Source of the DNA: Benincasa hispida
Lineage: Eukaryota > Streptophyta > Magnoliopsida > Cucurbitales > Cucurbitaceae
Assembly (NCBI RefSeq): GCF_009727055.1
Contig: NW_024065286.1
Location: 124,001-188,000 of the forward strand
Direction: 5' to 3'
Length of the DNA: 64,000 nt
Shown: in pieces, positions 11,228 through 24,006 of the stretch
Layout: every line of letters begins with the position of its first letter
Numbering within the stretch: the first letter of the stretch is position 1
Notes under the pieces: generated by a model
The model's database searches: none
What the model saw: the letters and a program-made list of their open reading frames with translations, nothing else
Told to the model about the DNA's origin: nothing
Made by a program: the position numbers and the translations under genes

Positions 11228-14200
11228 CTCTATTAAAAAATTGATTCTTAATAGAATAAAATTGTAAAGTATATGAATTAAATTGTTACTCAATTTAAAA
11301 ATTAAAATTTTCAAGTATAGAGATTAAATTAAACCGATACCAAGTAAAGTTTAGGGATTAAATAATTAATTTAGAATGAAAAGAATTCTTTTTTAACTTT
11401 TTATTTTTTTATTTCTTTGATGGGTAGGTAGGATGTATGTGAAATTTTTCTTGGTTTTTAGTTTCATTTTTTAAAAAGGAAAATTCTTGGAATCTCATTA
11501 AAGGGGAAGTAAATAATCCTTCTAGTTTTCATGTTTGACTTGAACTCCTCCTTATAGGGTGGCTTGGTTTTTGGTCATTAAGGGTGTTTAAGATTCATTG
11601 GTATTTCACTAGCTAAAGAAAGCAAAGAATTGGGTTTAAATTACTTTTGGCTAATTTGAATTAGAACATCCACAACTTTGGTTAAACAAAAAAAACTTGA
11701 TTAGATAATAATGTTTAATTTAATTGAAGTTGTCAAATGAAAACATAGACTTGATTAATAAGATTTAATGAATGAAAACTCTAATTAAGCTCTCATATTC
11801 ATGAGGAACATTTCCTTTTCAGATGAATAAACATTTCTATGCTGTCACTTTGGTTTGATTGCAGGAAAAAATCCCTATTGAGGAAGTGTTTGAGCAGCTG
11901 AAATGTACAAGAGAAGGTTTAAGTTCTCAAGAAGGGGAGAACCGTCTTCAAATCTTCGGTCCCAACAAGCTAGAAGAGAAAAAGGTTTGAATCTTGGTTT
12001 ATGATAAAAAACAAGAAGCTTTTTACTTTTTTGTGAGAACTTTTCTGATATGCATTTGTAATGATATGAACAGGAAAGCAAGATTTTGAAGTTTCTTGGG
12101 TTTATGTGGAATCCTCTGTCTTGGGTCATGGAAGCTGCAGCTATCATGGCCATTGCTTTGGCCAACGGTGGCGGTCGGGGACCGGATTGGCAGGACTTCG
12201 TCGGTATTGTTTGTCTGTTGGTTATCAACTCCACTATCAGTTTCATTGAAGAGAACAATGCTGGTAATGCAGCAGCTGCTCTTATGGCTGGTCTTGCACC
12301 TAAGACTAAGGTAACTAGAACATGTTCATATTTATTGCCCAAAAGTAAAGAGTTGTTAAAAGATCAACAAATAAAGATAAACATAAAACGTGAAGTAATA
12401 GAGAATCAACATAGAGATTTACGTACTTTACTAATAGTGTGTTAGCTATATCCATGAGTAGAAGGAGAGATTTCATTAGAGAGAGAATTTAAATTATAGG
12501 TCAAGAGACGTCTCTAGGATTAGATAGTTTAGATCATGCACTCTTCTAAACTCTTGGGCCAAAATTGTAAATAACATAAATAGGAAATGTGATCAGATAA
12601 TAGATTTTAGGCATTCCAATAGGAGTAATTGTTTTTTTTTTCCTTGATTTTGTGATGGTGTTAGGTTCTAAGGGATGGAAAATGGTGTGAACAAGATGCA
12701 TCAATTCTAGTACCAGGAGATGTGATCAGTGTGAAATTGGGAGACATCATCCCGGCTGATGCTCGTCTTCTCGAGGGTGATCCGTTAAAGGTTGATCAAT
12801 CTGCCTTAACTGGAGAATCACTACCTGTGACCAAGAATCCAGGGGATGAAGTTTTCTCTGGCTCAACTTGCAAACAAGGAGAAATTGAAGCTGTTGTTAT
12901 TGCTACTGGTGTCCACACTTTCTTTGGAAAAGCAGCTCATCTTGTTGATAGCACTAACCAAGTTGGACATTTCCAAAAGGTTCTCACTGCCATTGGAAAC
13001 TTCTGTATTTGCTCCATTGCCATTGGTATGTTGATTGAGATCCTCGTTATGTACCCAATCCAACACCGTGCTTACCGAGACGGTATCGACAACCTTTTGG
13101 TTCTCTTGATTGGAGGCATTCCAATTGCTATGCCTACTGTCTTGTCTGTGACTATGGCTATTGGTTCTCACAAACTGTCCCAACAAGGTGCTATCACCAA
13201 AAGAATGACTGCCATCGAAGAAATGGCCGGTATGGATGTACTTTGCAGTGACAAAACTGGAACGCTGACTCTTAACAAGTTGAGTGTTGACAAGAACTTG
13301 ATCGAGGTATTTGCCAAGGGTGTAGACAAAGAACATGTCATTCTTCTTGCTGCAAGAGCTTCTAGGACTGAAAACCAGGATGCAATTGATGCTGCCATGG
13401 TTGGAATGCTCGCTGACCCGAAAGAGGTACGATTATCTTTGATTGTTCCTCACTTTTCATTATGTTGATGAGACTCTGAATCAAAGTTCTGACTGTTGAG
13501 TGGTTTAAATATATTGTTATAATGTAGGCAAGAGCTGGAATTAGAGAAATTCACTTCTTCCCATTCAACCCTGTGGATAAGAGAACTGCTTTGACTTACA
13601 TTGATTCTAATGGAAACTGGCACCGTGCTAGCAAAGGTGCTCCCGAACAGGTAAAGATCTTATTCGTATTGAAATGATGTAAGGACTGAACGATATCATT
13701 ATGGATGTTGATTATCGTGCCTTATAACTATATGATCTTTATGAACAGATCTTGACTCTTTGCAACTGCAAAGAGGACTTCAAGAGGAAGGTGTTTTCTG
13801 TTATTGACAAGTTTGCCGAGCGTGGACTTCGATCATTGGCTGTTTCAAGACAGGTTTGAATCTCGACACTCCATAAAATAGTTTGTACCTTGAACTTTGA
13901 TGATTGAACTGTTTTTGTGATTGTTGTTTTTCATAATATGCTCACAGGAAGTGCCTGAGAAGACTAAGGAGAGTCCCGGTGCTCCATGGCAATTCGTTGG
14001 TTTGTTGCCACTTTTCGATCCTCCTAGACACGATAGTGCTGAAACCATCCGCAGGGCTCTCAACCTGGGTGTGAATGTCAAGATGATTACTGGTAATTCA
14101 CTCATTTAAGTTTCTCAGAAATTCTTCTCATCGTGTTTGATATGCTAACACTTGACCCCGATTGACCCTTATACTAGGTGATCAACTTGCTATTGCAAAG

Positions 14201-16298
14201 GAAACCGGTCGAAGACTTGGAATGGGAACAAATATGTATCCATCTTCTTCCTTACTTGGTCAGCACAAGGACGAAAGCATTGCTGGCCTGCCAGTTGAAG
14301 AGTTGATTGAGAAGGCTGATGGATTTGCTGGAGTGTTTCCAGGTGATTGTTGCCTCTTGTTTATACTTGATGATCGACATTTTTATTTTCGATCCTCTAA
14401 CTTTTTCTGTTATAATCCAATGTCTAGAACACAAGTACGAAATCGTGAAGAAGTTGCAAGAGAGAAAGCACATTTGTGGAATGACAGGAGATGGTGTGAA
14501 CGATGCTCCTGCTTTGAAGAAGGCAGATATTGGTATTGCTGTTGCTGATGCCACTGATGCTGCACGAAGTGCATCCGACATCGTCCTTACCGAGCCTGGT
14601 TTGAGTGTTATCATCAGCGCAGTGTTGACCAGCAGAGCGATCTTCCAGAGGATGAAGAACTATACCGTAAGTCACCATATTCGGATCTTCATAAATGGCT
14701 AACTCAAGTTTATTATATGTATTTGGGAAAGCACTTGACTTACCATTTCTTCTCCTCTCTTTTCTCTTCTACAGATTTATGCAGTTTCCATCACTATTCG
14801 TATTGTGGTACGTGTGCAGTCCACACTTTAACTCAATAGTTGTGATTGTATTTTGTTCGATTGTTGTAATTATATTCTGTTTGCTTTGTGATTCCTCTTT
14901 TGCAGTTTGGTTTCATGTTGATTGCCCTCATTTGGAAGTTTGATTTCTCTCCCTTCATGGTTTTGATTATTGCCATCCTGAATGATGGTGAGTTACTGAT
15001 AAATTGTGAATTAGTTTTGTTTTTCCTATCCGTTAGTAGTTTGTCTCCTTGATAGTTCCACAAAACCAAAACAATCAATATTGATGGGCCTGCATTGTTG
15101 TTTTGTTAAAGGTACAATTATGACAATCTCAAAGGACAGGGTGAAGCCATCTCCATTACCTGACAGTTGGAAACTAAAGGAGATTTTCGCAACCGGAGTA
15201 GTACTAGGAGGGTACTTGGCATTGATGACGGTTATATTCTTTTGGTTAATGGAAGGAACCAACTTCTTTTCGGTATGTTACCTGCTCGTAGCCTATACTT
15301 TCCAGTTTCCAGAATCATTTGAAAAATAGTTTGATCCAACAAGTTGTTATGTTGTTGTTTGTTAAATGTAGGATAAATTCGGTGTAAGATCGATCCGTCA
15401 TAATGAAGATGAAATGATGGCTGCTTTGTACCTGCAAGTGAGTATTGTCAGCCAGGCTTTGATTTTTGTAACTAGATCGCGAGGCTGGTCATATGTGGAA
15501 CGACCTGGACTTCTATTAGTCGGCGCCTTCTTGATTGCACAGCTGGTAAGAATGAAGTAGAATGGTTTTGTACTGAAAATGATTTGTGAAGGAAAGACTG
15601 AGAAGCTAAAATGTTATTGGTGTGGTCTCAGGTTGCAACTTTGATTGCGGTATATGCAAACTGGGGATTCGCAAAGATCAAGGGAATCGGATGGGGATGG
15701 GCCGGTGTCATCTGGCTTTACAGCATTGTTTTCTATATTCCTCTGGATGTTATGAAGTTTGCTATTCGATACATATTGAGCGGAAAGGCATGGCTCAACT
15801 TGTTAGAAAACAAGGTATACTTTTCTTTCGGTTTGTTTTTGCGACAAGGAATGAACAAAGTTAGTTATTTGGTGAACTCTTATTGAACTACATTGTTGTT
15901 ATTTTGTGCAACAGACTGCTTTCACCACAAAGAAAGACTATGGAAAAGAGGAAAGAGAAGCTCAATGGGCCCTTGCTCAAAGGACATTACATGGACTTCA
16001 ACCACCCGAGTCGACAAACATCTTCTCCGAAAAGAGCAGCTACAGAGAACTCTCCGAGATCGCAGAGCAAGCTAAGAGACGTGCCGAGATTGCAAGGTAT
16101 ATAATATGAATGAATTAGTAGTTAGTTTGCCTTTAGGGAAAACTATATACAAAACAAATGAATTAGTATGATTCTGAAATTCATTTCCGTTGTTCTTTCA
16201 GGCTTCGAGAGCTCAACACACTCAAGGGACATGTCGAGTCCGTGGTGAAGTTGAAGGGACTCGACATCGACACCATCCAACAACACTACACAGTGTGA
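10050..16298 (+). CDS. Plasma-membrane H+-ATPase, PMA4/AHA4-11 type (16 exons, 954 aa)
   Basis: P-type (P3A) proton pump that hydrolyses ATP to export H+ and energise the plant plasma membrane. I read exons 10050-10106, 11865-11984, 12074-12310, 12665-13426, 13528-13650, 13749-13853, 13948-14092, 14178-14342, 14428-14666, 14775-14807, 14906-14987, 15112-15272, 15372-15545, 15632-15814, 15915-16096 and 16202-16298. All introns are GT-AG and the frame is kept throughout, giving 2865 bases including TGA. Visible landmarks: TGES of the actuator at about residue 187, PIAMP in TM4, the phosphorylated Asp334 in [15 protein letters not shown] at 592-599, and the proton-site Asp689 in ILNDG. The C-terminal autoinhibitory domain (about 857-954) ends in HYTV, so Thr953 is the penultimate threonine bound by 14-3-3 after phosphorylation. 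Length and the IQQHYTV tail fit subfamily II. No broken or missing key residue was found, so the gene looks functional. Confidence 0.96.
10861..10868. promoter_or_regulatory. G-box palindrome in intron 1
   Basis: CCACGTGG contains the CACGTG core bound by plant bZIP and bHLH factors. It lies inside the only GC-rich island of the first intron. Function is not shown by sequence alone. Confidence 0.3.
11169..11224. repeat. (AT)n microsatellite in H+-ATPase intron 1
   Basis: About 27 consecutive TA/AT dinucleotides, likely length-polymorphic and usable as a marker within the gene. Confidence 0.95.
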
Positions 16299-16600
16299 GA
16301 AAAGTAATGACTTCCTCATATGAAATGAGAGAACAATGAACTAAAATTAATTGTGATTCACTTTGCTGTGCCAAGGAAAGAAAGAGACAATGTTTGAGAA
16401 AGAGACAAAAACAAAAACAAACATTTTAAAAAAAGTTCCTAATTTGCCAAACCTTTCCAACATACAGAGAGATTGTGTGCCTTCCCTTCCTTGCCTTCCT
16501 TGCCTTGCCTTGCCTTGCCTTGTAATTTTCCTAGTTTTTGCTTACTATTTTTCTTCCATATGTATTTGCAATGTTAGTAAGATAAAAGAATTCTGTTTGG
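16299..16600 (+). other. Probable 3' UTR of the H+-ATPase gene
   Basis: Downstream of the TGA the sequence stays less AT-rich than the intergenic DNA and includes a pyrimidine-rich CCTTG pentanucleotide run (16481-16522), followed by TTGTAATTTTCC. No clean AATAAA signal is visible, so the cleavage site cannot be fixed; the end given is an estimate. Confidence 0.45.
16481..16522. repeat. (CCTTG)n microsatellite in the putative 3' UTR
   Basis: Short run of CCTTC/CCTTG units ending in four or five CCTTG copies. Confidence 0.8.
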
Positions 16601-17869
16601 TTTTGACAAACTCCTCACCATAATGCAATTTTAAGCATTCATCCAAATTTGAAATTTCTACCCTTTTCTTTGAGCATTCATTCAATCATGTTATCAAATA
16701 GTTTAAGCATTTTTACCAGTGACCCAATTCAGCAATAATGCCTTCAAAATCATCCACTCTTTTTTTTTTTTTTAACCAATTCCTCCACTAAAGGAAAGCA
16801 ATTGCCATCAAAATATTGCTGGCCAATGCTTGTGATTTTGGGGCCATTTTTTTCATCATTATTGTCACTTTCATGTTAACAACTGGCCCTTTTTATATTC
16901 TTTTATTTTAAAGAGTATATTCTCTCTTTTTTTTTTTCTTATGGTCGGAAGTTCAAATTTTCCTATTTTTTAAAAGTATATGTTTACTTTTATTATAAAT
17001 ATAGAAACGAAGATCGACATAAATTCTAGTTTAATTCTCACATCTAGTTTGAGATAACTAAAAGTTATAAAACACTTTGTTCCTGAACATTTGTAAAAAG
17101 TAACAAAAAAGGAAAAAAAAAAAAAAGCTTATCTTTATACTCTCAAATTTATATAATTTAATCCGGATGAAAAATCACATCAAAATTAAGTATCAAATTT
17201 TATTACGTAACAACATGATTTTTGTAGCTCAAAAATACAATTGATTTTAGTTTGTTATAGATATGAAATTTCATTAAATCTTAATAATTCTTTCACGAAA
17301 GGGGTCTAATTATTACATACTTTATTGCATATGGCTAGATTCTCACATTAAAGTTCAAAAGTTAAATTATTACAAAGTTAAAAGATTAAGGACTAAATCA
17401 TTAGATATTTTATAACAAGCAATTAAAGATAATTAATTATAATCTCAAAGTGGAGAAAAAGTGGAAAAACTCACAAGTACTTTAAGACACAAGTTGGACT
17501 CATGCCTAAGGATTTTAATTTCAATGCTCACATGATACTTATATCAAGTTTACAATTTGATCTAATCAAATATAAAATCCAATATCAATTATATCTTAAC
17601 AATCAATTCACAAACATATAAATCACATATATGGTTTAAATAGAATACTCACTTTCTTTGAACTTTAGTTTTTAAATACCTCAATAATATGTAAGGCCTT
17701 TATTGTTTTTGGTCTTCCAATGAATCAACTCTAACCTCAATAAAATATCCCAAGTAGTAGAGATTCATGAAGATAACGTGTGATGAAAAGCAAGACAAGA
17801 GAGAAAAATAGAAGAGAAAAAGTAGGGAGCTAATATTGACTTTAATTGTGATTAGAAATAGAAATTACC

Positions 17870-17998
17870 AACAAGAGCGTAGCTCAATTAACATAATATT
17901 CATACTATCAACCTCGTGGTTTGAAGTTCTATTCCCTCACCCCACATTTTAATTACAATACCTTTTCAAAAAATAATAATAATAATAATAATAATAAT
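17870..17998 (+). repeat. tRNA-derived SINE with (AAT)n tail
   Basis: The clearest SINE copy in the window. An A-box-like GCGTAGCTCAATTAACATA is followed by GTGGTTTGAAGTTCTATTCC at the B-box position, then a body ending in an (AAT)n tail (17971-17998). Head, box order and simple-repeat tail fit a polymerase III-derived retroposon. Confidence 0.65.
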
Positions 17999-18033
17999 TA
18001 GAAATTAAAGTTGAAAATTATGATTTTTTTCGA

Positions 18034-18120
18034 AATGAGCATAGTTAAACGAATATAAAATTTATACTATCAACCTCGAAAGTAGAGGTTCAATTTTCCC
18101 ACCTTGTAAAAAAATAAATA
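18034..18120 (+). repeat. tRNA-derived SINE
   Basis: Begins GAGCATAGTTAAACGAATA, shares TACTATCAACCTCG with the copy just upstream, has a B-box-like AGAGGTTCAATTTTCCC and ends in an A-rich tail. Two related SINEs in tandem within 250 bases suggest nested or clustered insertion. Confidence 0.6.
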
Positions 18121-18861
18121 AAGTTGAAAATTTAAACTCCATTTGATTGGTTTTTGGTTTTTGATTTTTTATTTTCATTTTGTAACAAAATTTTAATTTT
18201 TGGTTCTAAAAAAATTAAGACTATAAACACTCTATCGATACATCATTTCTTTTTCTATTTTACTTTTTAGTCACACTTTAAATAACAAAGCCAATTTTTA
18301 AAAATTAAAAAAAAAAAAGTAGTTTTTGTTTTTTTAAAATAGACCTTACAACCATCTTTTTTTTTTAACCAAAATTAAAAATGAGATTCCTAATTTTAGG
18401 GGAATGTAATCCCCCTTGTATAAAAGGTAAGGTATCTTATTCTTATTCTCAAATCTATGGGTCCCACAATTTATATTTTTATTAATATTTTTATTTAGAT
18501 TGATTCTCATTTTGAATCTTTAGTAAACAAAATAAATTGTAATGTATCTATTTTTTTGAATTCTTATACCAAAGTAATCTTTGTTATAAATTTGATTTGG
18601 ATTCTATAATTTGTTTTTATGATAATTGATTTCCATGGAGATTCTTAATGGAGCCTACTAATATGCATAATTAATTTTTCTTTTCTATTTCATGGTCAAC
18701 CAAAATGGTAAATCACTAATGGGGAGAATTTATGATTTTAAAATAATTTAAAAATAGCATCATAATTCAATGATAATTGGTCAATCATTTATAAAATAAG
18801 ATTTCATGTTGATGGTTAATAGTCCATTTAACTTTTTTTTTTTTAAAAAATTTATTATTCA

Positions 18862-18942
18862 ACATAACATCCTAGAGGTCGAAGTTCCGACCTCTCTAAG
18901 CAAAAACATAACCTTAACTAATTGAGTTATGTTTAAGTTGGT
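18862..18942 (-). repeat. tRNA-derived SINE relic
   Basis: Read on the minus strand: AACATAACTCAATTAGTTAA (A-box-like), then AGGTCGGAACTTCGACCTCT (B-box-like). Same family layout as the other copies, opposite orientation. Confidence 0.55.
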
Positions 18943-19439
18943 CGAACATTCTTACATTATTATTGGTCACACACTTATTTTTCTTTGAAAGAAAATTTTA
19001 ATTGGATAGCATCGTTTTTTTTATTAATTTATTTATAAGTAGTTAGATTATGTTTTAGTCTATAATATTCAAAGTGCTTGTTTCAGTTTAGTTAATATTA
19101 TTTTAACATATTCAATTTTTCTTGCTTATGTTTGAATTTTTTTTCAATTGTACCCACGTGGTAGAACAATGTTAAAATTGGTTGATGATAAGTATAATAT
19201 AAATGATTAGAAATTTAGGGTTTTTTGAATTTAATTTTGTTAATTTTAAAAATAAGTCATTTAAAAAAAAAATTGGAGTATTTGATAATAATTGAAAATA
19301 GTTTTTTTTTTTTTTTCAAAAACTCTTTTTCTCTCGTCAATCAAAGTAGGCCCTTAATGTGGAGAAGTTACGGGAACAAATGTTTTTGATGTCCAAATCC
19401 AAAATTGGTAAGAAGTTGACAAAAAAAAAAAAAAAATCA

Positions 19440-19937
19440 ATTTATTATAATCCTGAATTTTAGAAGTTATATCAATTAAATCATAAACGAATAATTTCAT
19501 GATTTTTTGAACTCTAAATTTTGAGGGTTGTATCAATTTAGATCCTAAACTTTGTGTATCAATTTTGATCCTAAATTTTGGGAGTTATATCAATTTAAAC
19601 CCTAAACTAATAATTATAACAATTTAAATCCTAAACTTTTATAGGTGTATCAATTAAAATCCTAAACTTTTATAGGTGTATCAATTTAAATCCTGAATTT
19701 TTATAAATATATCAATTTAAATTCTGAACTTTCATAAGTGTATCCAAATAAAACATAATGGAGGGTTTAAATTGATAGAACTATGAAAGTTCCAGGTTTA
19801 AATTGATACACTTAAAAGTCAGAGTTAAATTGATACAATGATTAGTTTGGGATTTAAATTAATACAAACCCTTAAAGTTTAGTATTTTAAATTGATATAA
19901 CCCTCAAGTTCAAGTTATAAATTGATATTTGCCCAAA
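19440..19937. mobile_element. Foldback element made of inverted arrays of a ~35-bp unit
   Basis: The left half contains repeated units of the type TATCAATTTAAATCCTAAAC, and the right half contains their reverse complements (GGTTTAAATTGATA type). The two arms meet at a non-repeated centre AAATAAAACATAATGGAGGG (19748-19767). The same structure with nearly the same centre (AAATAAAACATAATGAAAGG) is found at 52.0-52.4 kb. It has no coding capacity. Two loci sharing arms and centre indicate a mobile foldback-type MITE; target-site duplications were not resolved. Confidence 0.6.
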
Positions 19938-21406
19938 AAAAGAATCTTTCCGTAATTTCTCATATAATATTTTAGTATCCTTAACCAATTTTATATTTTA
20001 CTATAATCATAACTAAAAAATATTACTTCATAAGGGCTGTCTGATTTAAGTTTTATAGATGCGTAGGAATAAAGGATGCTAGAGATAGATGACTAAGAAC
20101 AAGATGTTTGGGAATCAAGAGATGACTGTATTTGATTGGTGCATTGAGAATACTATTTAGAATTTTATAAAACAAAAATTGTGTTTGCCATTTAATTATG
20201 TAATTTAACATGAAAATCTTATTAATAATTATAATAGTTTAATGATTTAAAGAATAAACAATATTAATATATCAATAAAAAGTTAATTATGAATCAAGTA
20301 ATAATTTAATTATAAATATTTTGAACGCTGGAGTATATTATAATTCAAATCAACCAATTAATGCATTTAATGAACTCATACTAATTATAATCAATACTTA
20401 ATCATTTTTATTATTAATTTAAGTTCAATTTTAATAATTTTAGTTTTAATTAAATTAATATAAGAAAAATATATTTTAATGGACAATATAATTATATAAA
20501 AACGAAAGAAATGAGATAAAAATATGTGTTTAATTAAAGAATACTAAAAGTATTTGTAAATATGGTATGTTAATAATGAATTGAGTAATTAAAGGTTAAT
20601 CACAATAAATAATTAATTTCTTATAAAATATTAGTGATGATTATGTGTTCATAATAAATGATAAATTAATTAATATCACTAAATAATTACTGATTTAAAA
20701 TTTAATAAATAAAAATTATTATTATTGAAACATGAAGTTTAATACTGACTAAATTTAACTAATCTAGTTTACTAATTAAATATATTTAAGATAGTGTTGG
20801 TTAATAAATTAATAATTTATGTAAAAAATTAATTCCATTCATTTAATAAATTTTTATCATAAAAATAAGTTAAGTAAATATTAATATATCATTATTAATT
20901 TATTAAAATAATATTTTATTTATTTCTGTTAAATTAATATTAATTAATTAATTAACTATATTCAAAGTGAAATTATATGTTAAATGAAAAAGAGATAGAG
21001 AGGGAAAAAAGAAAAACCCCGATTTTGGAAGGAATAGAAAACCCTTATTTGTTGGGAAATGAGGATGCCTAGAAATAACTTATTCTCAAGCAAAGAGGTT
21101 GAAAAATTGTGAAACAAACATGAGAATTGGATACCTATGCCAATTCCCATGCAGAAAACCCTCCAACCAAACGACCTCTAAGAGACTAATTGAAACTTTC
21201 TAAATAATAAGGGACTATATTCGAAAGTAACAAACTATTAAAGGTTAAAATATATCCTTATTAGTATATACATTTAATATTTTAGCCTCCAAACATATTA
21301 ACATGTATAAGTATGTATACATTTTTTAATGTATAAAGATGACAATTGGTTCGTGGTATCCACTTGTCTAATCAAGCTCTTTTGGCAAAACACACTTGAC
21401 ATATTT

Positions 21407-21977
21407 TGTTGGGATAAATACTATATTTTCGGACGAATTATCTCACTCTTGTGTAAATTTAATAAAATACTAATTAACTAGCAACAATAATAATAACACA
21501 AGCAATTTTAACGTGGAAAAACCCCTTCAATATGAGGAGTAAAAAACCACGAACTGAAGTCAAAATTTTCACTATAATTAATAATGGGTAACAACGAGTT
21601 CTCCCAGTTACAACTAGAGGCATACACAATAAATATCTCAAGATTAACAGTCTTGGCAACAAACGACAACAAATTGAGAAGAATAAAATTAGAAACGTCT
21701 CATTTGAAATGACCACCAATTACCTATAATATCTGACTATAGGTAGCTCCAAACGAAATCTCCATCGACCAGATTGAAGACCCTCGTGTCAAGAACACAC
21801 TATCAAAATTTCAGCTCGATCGAATCACGGATTGGTCCCTAAATGGCTAAAAACACTACTGATCAAAATGCCAAAAACTCTAATTTTCTTATGCCGTTTT
21901 AATCTCTCGGTTTGCGTAATCCCATCACAAAACCGACGGCTACAAGGTTATTAAAAAAGAACTTATTTAGCCCTAAT
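21407..21977 (-). repeat. 3' LTR of copia element 1
   Basis: The outer end begins TGTTGGGAT on the plus strand, as does the partner LTR at 33044, and the two share ACTAATTAACTAGCAACAA and the following bases. The inner end abuts the G-rich polypurine tract. Length is about 570 bases; the exact inner base is uncertain because no clean CA is seen there. Confidence 0.75.
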
Positions 21978-22365
21978 GCCCCCTCCCCCCCGAGGAACTT
22001 GTCATTCTTGCGGTGAAACGACAAAACTCTAGCTTCTCTCTTGGTAGATTCTTCGTCAAGATATCGAATCCATTATGATCAGTATGTATCTTCTCAAGCT
22101 CAAACAATTCATCATTCAAAGCATCTCTCATCCAGTGATACCTTACATCTATATACTTTGTTTTGGAATGAAATGTAGCATTATTACCAAAATGAATAAT
22201 ACTCTGATTATCGCAGTATATCACATATATTTGTTGCTTGAAGCCAAACTCCTGAATAATGCGCTTCATCCAAAACATCTGTTTGCAAGCCTCTGCTGTT
22301 GATTTATATACTCTACTTCAGTTGTAGAAAGTGCAACACACTTCTGCAACCTTGACTGCCAAGAC
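21973..22365 (-). pseudogene. Copia RNase H, C-terminal part of Pol
   Basis: Minus-strand reading gives the copia RNase H signature: SWQSRLQKCVALSTTE upstream (with a frameshift or substitutions after EYI), then MFWMKRIIQEFG, the catalytic-region YCDNQS, and the C-terminal DILTKNLPREKLEF. It is cut off from the rest of Pol at 22370 by the inserted solo LTR; the upstream half of the domain resumes at 27127. The open part covers 22278-21973. Confidence 0.88.
21978..21994 (-). other. Polypurine tract of copia element 1
   Basis: On the minus strand this reads CTCGGGGGGGAGGGGGC, immediately before the 3' LTR. A polypurine tract in this place primes plus-strand DNA synthesis in LTR retroelements. 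Confidence 0.75.
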
Positions 22366-24006
22366 ATTGCTAAAGGAACTCGTTTTACAGAGAACCTATG
22401 AGTGGAAGCGGATCGTCCAAATCTCATTTCGATTGAAAAAAACATTTATAGTAAAACAGTACAAATTATGCATAATAACATAAATTATAGCATGCTTCTG
22501 AACAATAAAAAGGATTTAGAGATTATATCTTTGAAGAACTCTTCTTCAAGTAAATCTCTCATACTGTCACGAACACTTCAAACGATCACGAACTCCTCGA
22601 ACAACAACAAAAATCGAACCAAAAAGGAAAGACACTACCACTTGGTGACCTTGATATTCTCGATGTGAGAATCCAAGAGTGGTAGGCTCTGGCTATTTTG
22701 GTTAAGAGGGAGTTTAGAAGTTGGAGGAGGAAGACGATTGAGGAAGAAACTCTCTATTGCATAGGAAAACTCTCAATCGTTTAGATAGCAAAGTCTATCG
22801 CATAGACTCTGAGTTAATCGTGTAATCTTCGTGTGTTTGTTGTAGTGATTAGTCAAGGGAAAAAAATCTTATTTTATTTATCCCAACACCCACAAAAACC
22901 AATTAACTTCCCACTAAGGTGGTTAGAGAGAAAAAGAGGATAATTATCAAATAATTAATAATATAAATAAATATGATAACTAACTTATCATATTATATTT
23001 ATAATCTATAGTTTTAATATTGCATCATATACAATATAAACTATAGGTTTTTTTCTCTATTTTATGGTATTTAATATAAATCATATTTATATTGAATTTA
23101 ACAACTATGAATCTTATTCATAGAAAATATATTTGAATCATATCCAAATATTTGTTCCTCCAATTAAACTATAATGTATTATATACATTATGTCAATTAT
23201 ATCATATATAATTGAATCTATTTAATTATATCATATATAATTAAATTCCCTTTAATAAATTTGAACATTTCAAATTAACCCAAAAACTTATTCTCAATTA
23301 AATCCTTTGAGCTACCAAGGGGACCTTATGGACCTGTAGCTTGAAGTTCCAACAGTACGTGAATAAATAACTCTTTAATTACTTTATCCACCATCTGTTA
23401 ACTGTTAGACACTCCATTAAAGACCGACAGCTGCACTTTTCACATTACAGATATATTTATGTGTCTATTGGATATAACCAATCAACATAACGATGACCCT
23501 TCACAAAGCTCATAAGTACAGTTGGGCCAAATTACCATTTTACCCCTGTAGTTACATCTAACTTCTTAAGTACCACTGATTCCTCTAATGAACAATAGAT
23601 CATAGTTCCACTATGACTAAGAGGCCAAGAGAGGGTGTGACACCACATTGTTCAAGACCTGGAATCATCCCTTAAGGAAGCAATTTATCTACTTACCCCT
23701 ACTTCGGGGAAGGAGTGAATTCCATCTTGTGTAGCTGAGTTCCCAGCTCCCCAATAAGATGAATCTCCAAAATGGTAGGCTTGTTGAGTCGGCGATCTAG
23801 CCACTCTCACCCATACAAATCAAAGGACCACCCTTATAGGCAGGAGTTCACAACTCACTCAAGAGATTAAGGTCGTGTTACCTATGGTCATCTTAGTGAA
23901 ATGAAAATTTCTATTATGAACGTACATTATATAATAAGACTAAACATTTCGTGGTCCGATCTTAATACAAACTCATTTGTATAGAATATTCCTGCTCACA
24001 TGTCTA

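Larger units (their letters stand above)
10107..11864 (+). other. Long first intron of the H+-ATPase gene
   Basis: This 1758-base intron follows codon 19 (…ETVDL) and is by far the longest in the gene. It holds a relatively GC-rich island at about 10780-10990 that includes the palindrome CCACGTGG (10861-10868, a G-box core), and a long (AT)n microsatellite at 11169-11224. Long first introns of plant housekeeping genes often enhance expression; that role here is inference. Confidence 0.8.
16601..21406. other. Intergenic region with repeats only
   Basis: No recognisable gene. It contains two adjacent SINEs (17.87-18.12 kb), one more on the minus strand (18.86 kb), a foldback element with tandem units (about 19.44-19.94 kb), poly-A and poly-T runs and an extremely AT-rich stretch (20.2-20.95 kb). 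The right end is the start of a copia LTR. Confidence 0.7.

Noticed and set aside
12863..13336. 157-codon minus-strand ORF
   Set aside because: Shadow of H+-ATPase exon 4 on the opposite strand.
17870..18120. Possible tRNA genes
   Set aside because: Only the A and B boxes are recognisable; no cloverleaf, and tails and dispersion fit SINEs.
19500..19760. CCCTAAA-like strings resembling plant telomere repeats
   Set aside because: They are part of a ~35-base unit (ATCAATTTAAACCCTAAAC), not tandem heptamers, and recur in the inverted arm and at 52 kb.
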